This document shows, in pieces, positions 58,165 to 64,000 of a DNA stretch of 64,000 nucleotides. Location: the NCBI RefSeq assembly GCF_022581195.2, contig NC_061465.1:2501-66500 (forward strand), written 5' to 3'. Numbering within the stretch: the stretch's first letter is position 1; the number at the start of each line of letters is the position of its first letter. The notes below the pieces were generated by a model that saw only the letters and a program-made list of their open reading frames with translations, was not told the origin of the DNA and searched no databases. A program made the position numbers and the translations under genes. The stretch comes from Helicoverpa zea. Taxonomy: Eukaryota; Arthropoda; Insecta; Lepidoptera; Noctuidae.

Positions 58165-59479
58165 CGATAACTTTTTCAAAAGGAGACCGATTTTGATGCG
58201 GTTGTTTGCGTATAATAGCTACAACAGGCTTGTAAGCACGCAATAACCCTTCAAACGCGACATCGAAGCGGTGTGACCCGATTTTTTGACACCCCCACCC
58301 TTCTCGACCTGTAAAAAACACAAAATTAATTATTTATCCAAATTCTGACTAGATTTTTTCATTGTAAAAATTTTATTAAATACTTACCACTCCGACCTGT
58401 CTTCCTGACTGCTTTTTGCACGATTTTGGGTAGGTTTGGACGTCGAAATTAAATATTTTCTATTAAAAAACACTAAATTTTACAGTTTTTCGCCAAAATT
58501 TTTCAAAATTTCTACTAAAGCCTATTCTAGTTTCTGGACAGCTGGCTAGGGCTCGCCGAGACGCGTCTTTTGACGTATCGCACGTCCCTCTACGCCGCAC
58601 CAAACGTCAAAAAATGCCCCACCCACCCGCCTTTTAGTCGCAATCAAGAACATTAAAAATTTACTATAGGAAAGGGTGTGACTTTGGGACCTAATCTTTG
58701 AAAATTATTTTTTCACGGATTTGGCACCCCAGTAGTCTCCTGACTCGGAAAACATAAAATTAGCTTCAATCTAGGCTCTTTTACTTAAATTAAGCGGTTT
58801 TTAGCGTAGGTTGAAGTACTGTTTTATCCAAGAAAAGTTATCAAAACATTTTTGACCAATCAGTTGACCGGGGCGCACACCCCAACATAAGTTATCTTTT
58901 CTCACGCAGTGTAACGTGTCTAATGACCGCTGCACTTAGATTTTATTATAAAAATTTGAATCCACAGCTTTTTTGGCTGCCGACTTATCTATTCTAGTCA
59001 ACTGTCACCGAATTTTTAATTCGTACTTTACTATCTATGCCTATTTATTTAATTATTTTATTTTACTAATATACATATTTGACTGTTTTAACAAACTATT
59101 TTAAAATAATTATAAATCTAGTACAATTGTGACCAAATATTTCATTTTATTATGTTTATGATTTGTTAATTTATTTACATTATTTTATTATCACCTCTGA
59201 CAGTCGTATTTAAAAATATTATCTGAAATTAATCATCATTATCTTTATCCTTATTGCACCTTCCAGCCCTATACACTGGACGGTGCATTGCACAAGGACG
59301 AGCACGCGACGGCAATAGCTCTGTGAAGTATCCAGAAGCTAACCAGGGGCCTTTGGACCCTTCTTCTTAGCAAGAAGAGTAGCCCTGATAAGGTACCCAC
59401 TCAGCTAGCTGCTCGATCGCCGCCATCCATAAAAGAGAAATTGTCTTTTGCCCATTGCTGTTTAAAATTAAATTAAAAT
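58165..59479 (+). other. 5' UTR of T3
   Basis: 1315 nt without coding frame. 58165-58642 is T2-like at about 98-99 percent; about 58643-58778 is only moderately similar to T2; from 58779 it matches the T1 leader. Contains the 9-nt-loop hairpin at 59256-59286. Confidence 0.75.
59256..59286 (+). promoter_or_regulatory. 9-nt-loop hairpin upstream of T3 ORF1
   Basis: Inner stem CCAG / CTGG with loop CCCTATACA (59267-59275) and outer stem GCACC / GGTGC across a 2-nt by 2-nt internal loop; nearly the same as in T1. Confidence 0.7.
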
Positions 59480-61682
59480 ATGTTCGGCATCCGGACCCCA
59501 GTAAACAAGAAAAATGCCCCGCCAACCCAAGAAGAGTCTCCTGGCGCTTCCTCAAATGTGAGCCCGGCTCAGCCGACAAATAGAGGAAGTGAAGCATATT
59601 TGGAATACCAGTTTGTTTTTTGAAAATAAATTGAAGGAGAAACGGGATAGCTCAATAAAAAATACATTAAATTATTGTCAAAATATTAAACTTTAATAAT
59701 GAGAACAATCAAATATAAAAAATACCAGATATATTATCAAAATGCCTATCAAACTAAAAATACTCCAAAAACGTGATTTGACTTAGGGTGCAGATAATTT
59801 GGAATATAGTATTCCAAATTATATTCATTTTTTTTTCTTTGAAAATTGCTAACACTTTTTCTTAGAAACTAATAGAATTCTAAATGTTTTATAGTCATTG
59901 GCTCTTTACAAAAAAAGAAACTTTTACAAAAAAATAAAACCGACTCCCAAAAAACTGAAAAGCAAAAAAAACACGGTATTCCAAATTAACAACACGCCAA
60001 CTTAACTTAAAGTTGCATGTCAAATTTTTAATTCTAGAAATATTCACAAAATCATAGTAATATCTTAAACTAACAAGGTCACTCCGCAATTAAAATAATT
60101 ACAATAAAGATTTAGAGTATTACAGCAAATGATTACCACTGATTGCATTCTTACCGAAAAAGTTTTCAAATCAGGCTTCTCGTTCGCTGGGGGCTGGTAG
60201 CCGAAATGTCAAGATAGCGTCCTGTTTTTAATGCTGTATGGCTTTGTGTATCGTTTGACGTTATGTTTACGGCATAAAAACTCAGATGGCGTTTATATAT
60301 ATTTAGATATCGAAGTATTCCAAGTTACCTGCAGTATTCCAAATATGCTGCAGTTCCTCTACTAGCGTCAGGAGGAGCATCGAGGTGTTGGAGGCAAGCC
60401 AACCCTTCCCCAGCTCGGCACCTGCCGCCCCAGTGAAACCTAAAAAGATCACAACACTAAAGAGCGTGTCACCAGCTCCAGAGAGGCTCGCTGGGGCGGC
60501 AGAGGCCTCTAAACCCCCAGCCTCCGTCAGCAGGGTGCAAGAAGCCAGGAATCTGGTTACAAAGGCCAAGATTGCTCTTGGCCAAAGTCGGAACCTCCGA
60601 ACTGACATAAAGGAGGACGTCACCCTGGCCATTGACACCCTCTACCGCATGGTGAGGGATGGGGAAGCGGACAAGGGGAAGGCCTTAAAGCCACAAAAAA
60701 GGAACAGCCTGCCACTGTTGAAGCGGAGCCAGCGGAACGTTACAGCCACCCAGAGTACTCCCAGCTGCTCTCCTCACTGGCGGACCATAGCAGGTTGGTG
60801 AGGGAGAGCGCCGAAAAAATGGAGGAACTAAAAGAAAGTCTGTCCAAACACTCGACAGCGCTGGAGGCGACCACATACGCGGGGGTGTTGGCCGCACCTA
60901 AGCCGCTAGCAGCATCACCGCGACCAACACTACACTCGGTGGTGGTCGCCTCCAACGACAAGCAAGAAACTGGCGAGCAGGTGCTGGATAAGATCCGCAC
61001 TGCTATTAACGCCAAAGAAGGTGGCTACCGAATCGACAGGGTCAGGAAGGCCAAGGACAGTAAGGTCATCATCAGCTGCAGGGACGAGGAGGAGCGGAGC
61101 AGGGTCCGGGAGAAGCTAAGGTCGGCCGGTCAACAGCTGACCGTCCAGGACGCAGCAAACCTGGACCCGCTCATTATCCTCAGAGACGTCCTCAGCTACA
61201 ACACCGACGAGGACGTCACGAAAGCCCTGAGGACACAGAACAACAAGCTCTTCACCGACCTTGCGGCTGAGGATGATCGATTTGCAGTAAAATATAGAAA
61301 ACGGGCCCGGAACAACCTTATGTGTCACATTGTCGCGAGGGTCTCCCCCACCCTCTGGAGTAGACTAACAGGGGTGTCTGCCGTGTATATAGACATGCAG
61401 CGGATCAGGGTGGAAGATCAATCTCCCCTGGTCCAATGCTCTTTGTGCCTAGGATATGGGCACGGCAGACACCTCTGCACAGAAAAAGAGGAAGCCTGCA
61501 GCCACTGCGGTGGCCCTCACTTACGCAATAATTGCCCGGAGGTGAAAGCCAATGCGCCACCCTCCTGCTGTAACTGCACTAGAGCCGGGCTGGAGGGAGC
61601 GACGCATAATGCGTTCAGCCCGGACTGCCCGGTGAGACGCAGATGCGACGCATTGGCTCGATCAAAGATTGGATACTGCTGA
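59480..61682 (+). pseudogene. ORF1 (Gag-like) of T3, split by a transposon and frameshifted
   Basis: Starts MFGIRTPV at ATG 59480. After about 34 codons it is interrupted by a 777-bp TIR element (59583-60359). It resumes at 60362, is open to about 60680, then loses frame near 60675-60684 (GGGGAAGGCC where T1 has one more base). It is open again to TGA at 61680-61682. The C-terminal part contains three zinc knuckles and is very similar to T1 ORF1. Not functional as it stands. Confidence 0.88.
59583..60359. mobile_element. 777-bp non-autonomous TIR DNA transposon in T3 ORF1
   Basis: Flanked by TA (59581-59582 and 60360-60361), with 26-bp terminal inverted repeats (59583-59608 against 60334-60359) differing at two positions. 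The surrounding T3 sequence closes up exactly to the T1 length if the insert and one TA are removed. Sub-terminal and internal copies of TATTCCAAA / TTTGGAATA recur (near 59798, 59811, 59973, 60314, 60334). No transposase frame. The TA duplication suggests a Tc1/mariner-type mobiliser, but the ends are not typical and the superfamily is open. Confidence 0.85.
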
Positions 61683-64000
61683 GGGCGCCGTAGTGGAAAT
61701 AAAGTCATATAAAATCCTGCAGGCTAACCTCCAAAGAAAGCAGCTGGCGACCGCCGAGCTGCTCGAGTGTGCTTCACGGTCGAGAACGGCTTTTGCTCTT
61801 ATTCAAGAACCTTACGTGGGCTCTGTCCGGAGAATGCGGGGCTACCGAGGGTCGCGGATCTACCAGGCTTCGGAGGAGGGAGAGGGTACTGTTAAGGCGG
61901 CCGTAGTGGTATTCGACCATGACCTCGATGTAATCCAGTGCCCGGAACTCACCACCCACAACATCGCTGTGGTGAGGATCCGGACCCGAGCCTGGGAAAT
62001 CGCAGCGGCGTCGGTATACTTCGAGCCGGACAAGCCCATGGACCCGTACCTGGAGCACCTCAGAGTGATTCGGCGGAAGTCAGGAAGTCGCCACCTTCTC
62101 ATTGGAGGCGACTTCAACGCAAAAAGCCCATGGTGGGGGAGCCTCACGGAAGACAGCAGGGGGGAGGAGCTGTGCTCCACACTGGACGAGCTGGAGTTGC
62201 AGGTGCTCAACAGCGGCACCCTGCCCACTTTTGACACCATCCGAGGGGGCAGGAGATACTGCAGTCACGTCGACGTGACGGCATGCTCCGCGGATCTTCT
62301 CTGCCTGGTGGAAGGCTGGAAAATTGACGAAGGTCTGACGAGTTCCGACCACAACGGCATTAAATTCAATATAAAACTACAAAAATCATTTGGCATTGCA
62401 GTAAAATCAACGACTAGGAAATTTAACACCGAAAAAGCAAACTGGGACCAGTTTCATGAGAAACTGGCCCAGTTTAAAATAGAAATGAACATAAATAAAG
62501 AAAAATTAGAAGAAATTAATAATAAACTATATAGATTTAGAAACCACTATACAAAATTATTTAGACATAGTAAACAAAACTTGCGAGGAGACATTACCCA
62601 AAAAGAAAAATTCTGACAAAATCACTTTGCCGTGGTGGTCCCAGGAACTCGTCAGCCTAAAGAAGGCGGTTGCCACCAGGAAGAGAAGAGTCCGCTGCGC
62701 TGCTCCAGTCCGAAGGCCGACCGTCGTTGAGGAGTACCTGCAACTAAAAAATGAATATGAAGCAAAGGCCAAATGCGCCCAAACTGAGAGCTGGACAGAG
62801 TTCTGCACCAAGCAGGACAGAGAGGGGATGTGGGAGGGCATCTATAGGGTGATCGGACGAACCGCAACACGACACGAAGACGCTACCCTAACAAAAAGTG
62901 GTGTGTATTTGACTCCGGCAGAATCCGCGTCGCACCTGGCTGAGACCTTTTATCCCGAAGACCTGGAAGAAGAGGAAACAGAAGAACACAAGAACATCCG
63001 GCGTTTGGCCATGCGGGTAAACGACCCGGATCATGATGAAAACCATGACCCGCCGTTTACAGCGCATGAGCTTATGACTGCGGCGTCCTCCTTCAACCCA
63101 AAGAAGGCGCCAGGTGCGGACGGTCTCACCGCGGACATCTGTCACCAAGTAATCCTCCAGGACCCCGAGGCGTTCCTTGCCCTGGCCAACAAATGCCTCA
63201 GTCTGGGCCACTTCCCTAAGAAGTGGAAAGAAGCCACAGTCGTGGTACTGAGGAGGCCGGGCAAGGACAACTACACAAGCGCCAAATCATACAGGCCAAT
63301 CGGGCTCCTGCCCGTGTTAGGAAAGGTCCTGGAGAAGATGGTTGTCACGAGGCTTCAGTGGCACCTAGTACCGAGGCTGAGTACCCGCCAGTACGGCTTT
63401 ATGCCCCAGAGAAGCACTGAGGATGCCCTCTATAATCTAGTGAACCAAATTAAGGTTGAAATTAAGAACAAAAAGTTGGTCACCATCGTTTCGCTGGATA
63501 TAGAGGGCGCCTTTGACAGCGCCTGGTGGCCAGCTATAAAGGTTAGGCTGGCGGAGGAAAAGTGCCCGGTCAATATTAGGCAGCTACTCGACAGCTACCT
63601 TGGCGACAGATGTGTGCGACTAAGGTACGCCGGAGTCGAACACTTTAGAAACACGCATAAGGGTTGCGTCCAAGGCTCGATTAGCGGGCCGATACTGTGG
63701 AATGTCCTCCTGGATCCCCTCCTCAAGAGCTTACAGGACCGCGGGGTTGTGTGCCAGTCGTTCGCCGATGACGTGGTTCTGCTGTTTGCCGGACATACTG
63801 CGCTGGAGGTGCAGCGACATGCCAATGCCGCCCTCGAATTCGTTCGGGAGTGGGGTGTCAGGAACAAACTCAAGTTTGCGCCACACAAGACCTGCGCAAT
63901 GCTGCTGACCAACAAGCTTAAGCATGACACCCCACTCCTGCGCATGGGCGGGGTCGACATTGGCATGTCTCGGGATATAAAAATCCTGGGCCTGACTATA
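61669..64000 (+). pseudogene. ORF2 of T3: endonuclease and partial RT, one frameshift, cut by window end
   Basis: The frame opens around the ORF1 stop without an ATG (first codon used TTG). Endonuclease motifs QEPYVG, GGDFNAKSPWWGS and SDHNG are present. The frame is lost between about 62500 and 62580, with a stop at 62614-62616, then continues in the +1 frame with LPWWSQEL, SYRPIGLLPVLGK, SLDIEGAFDSAWW and FADD near 63761, open to the window end. Closely similar to T1 ORF2. RNase H and the terminal knuckle lie outside the window. Confidence 0.88.

Larger units (their letters stand above)
58165..64000 (+). mobile_element. TRAS-like: T3: TRAS-type element, continues beyond the window
   Basis: 5.8 kb visible. 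The leader starts CGATAAC. ORF1 carries a DNA transposon and a frameshift; ORF2 has one frameshift and is cut by the window end in the RT domain. The coding part is closely related to T1, whereas the first ~480 bp of the leader are nearly identical to T2. Confidence 0.92.

Overview
This window is a telomeric/subtelomeric retrotransposon array from an insect, most likely a lepidopteran. Fourteen blocks of the insect telomere repeat (CCTAA)n are scattered through it, and almost everything between them is a retrotransposon inserted into that repeat. No ordinary host gene was seen. The + strand is the C-rich strand throughout, so if the array sits at a chromosome end, the tip lies to the left (inference).

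Two autonomous telomere-specific non-LTR lineages are recognisable. TRAS-type elements (T1 16441-22304, T2 51513-58152, T3 58165-window end) are all on the + strand and end poly(A)|CCTAACC. They carry ORF1 (zinc-knuckle Gag-like) and ORF2 (AP endonuclease, reverse transcriptase, RNase H, C-terminal zinc knuckle). SART-type elements (S0-S6) are all on the - strand. S1 (27445-33972) is essentially full length; the others are 5'-truncated, and the larger ones are nearly identical copies of S1.

The most striking content is a third family, G1-G5 (1-4553, 4762-10436, 10726-16403, 22367-27422, 43312-46011). These keep a TRAS-like ORF1 (about 506 aa, intact in G2 and G4), a 2 kb structured 5' UTR, a 1.3-2 kb AT-rich 3' UTR and a long poly(A), but have no ORF2. 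They use the same CC|TAA target phase as TRAS and share with it a hairpin with a fixed 9-nt loop upstream of ORF1. They look like Gag-only, trans-mobilised telomere elements, a lepidopteran counterpart of Drosophila HeT-A, in two subfamilies (A: G1, G4; B: G2, G3, G5).

Secondary insertions decorate the array. A Ty3/gypsy LTR retrotransposon K (36437-41632, CsRn1/Kabuki-like features, LTRs identical by eye) lies inside S3. A 147-bp hairpin MITE lies in G5 (44244-44390). A 777-bp TIR element with a TA duplication lies in ORF1 of T3 (59583-60359).

Working model: TRAS ORF2 protein supplies the endonuclease and RT for TRAS and, in trans, for the Gag-only elements, whose ORF1 protein may serve RNP formation or telomere targeting. 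SART uses its own ORF2 on the opposite strand. Most individual copies carry one or two breaks, and the near-identity of copies points to recent activity.
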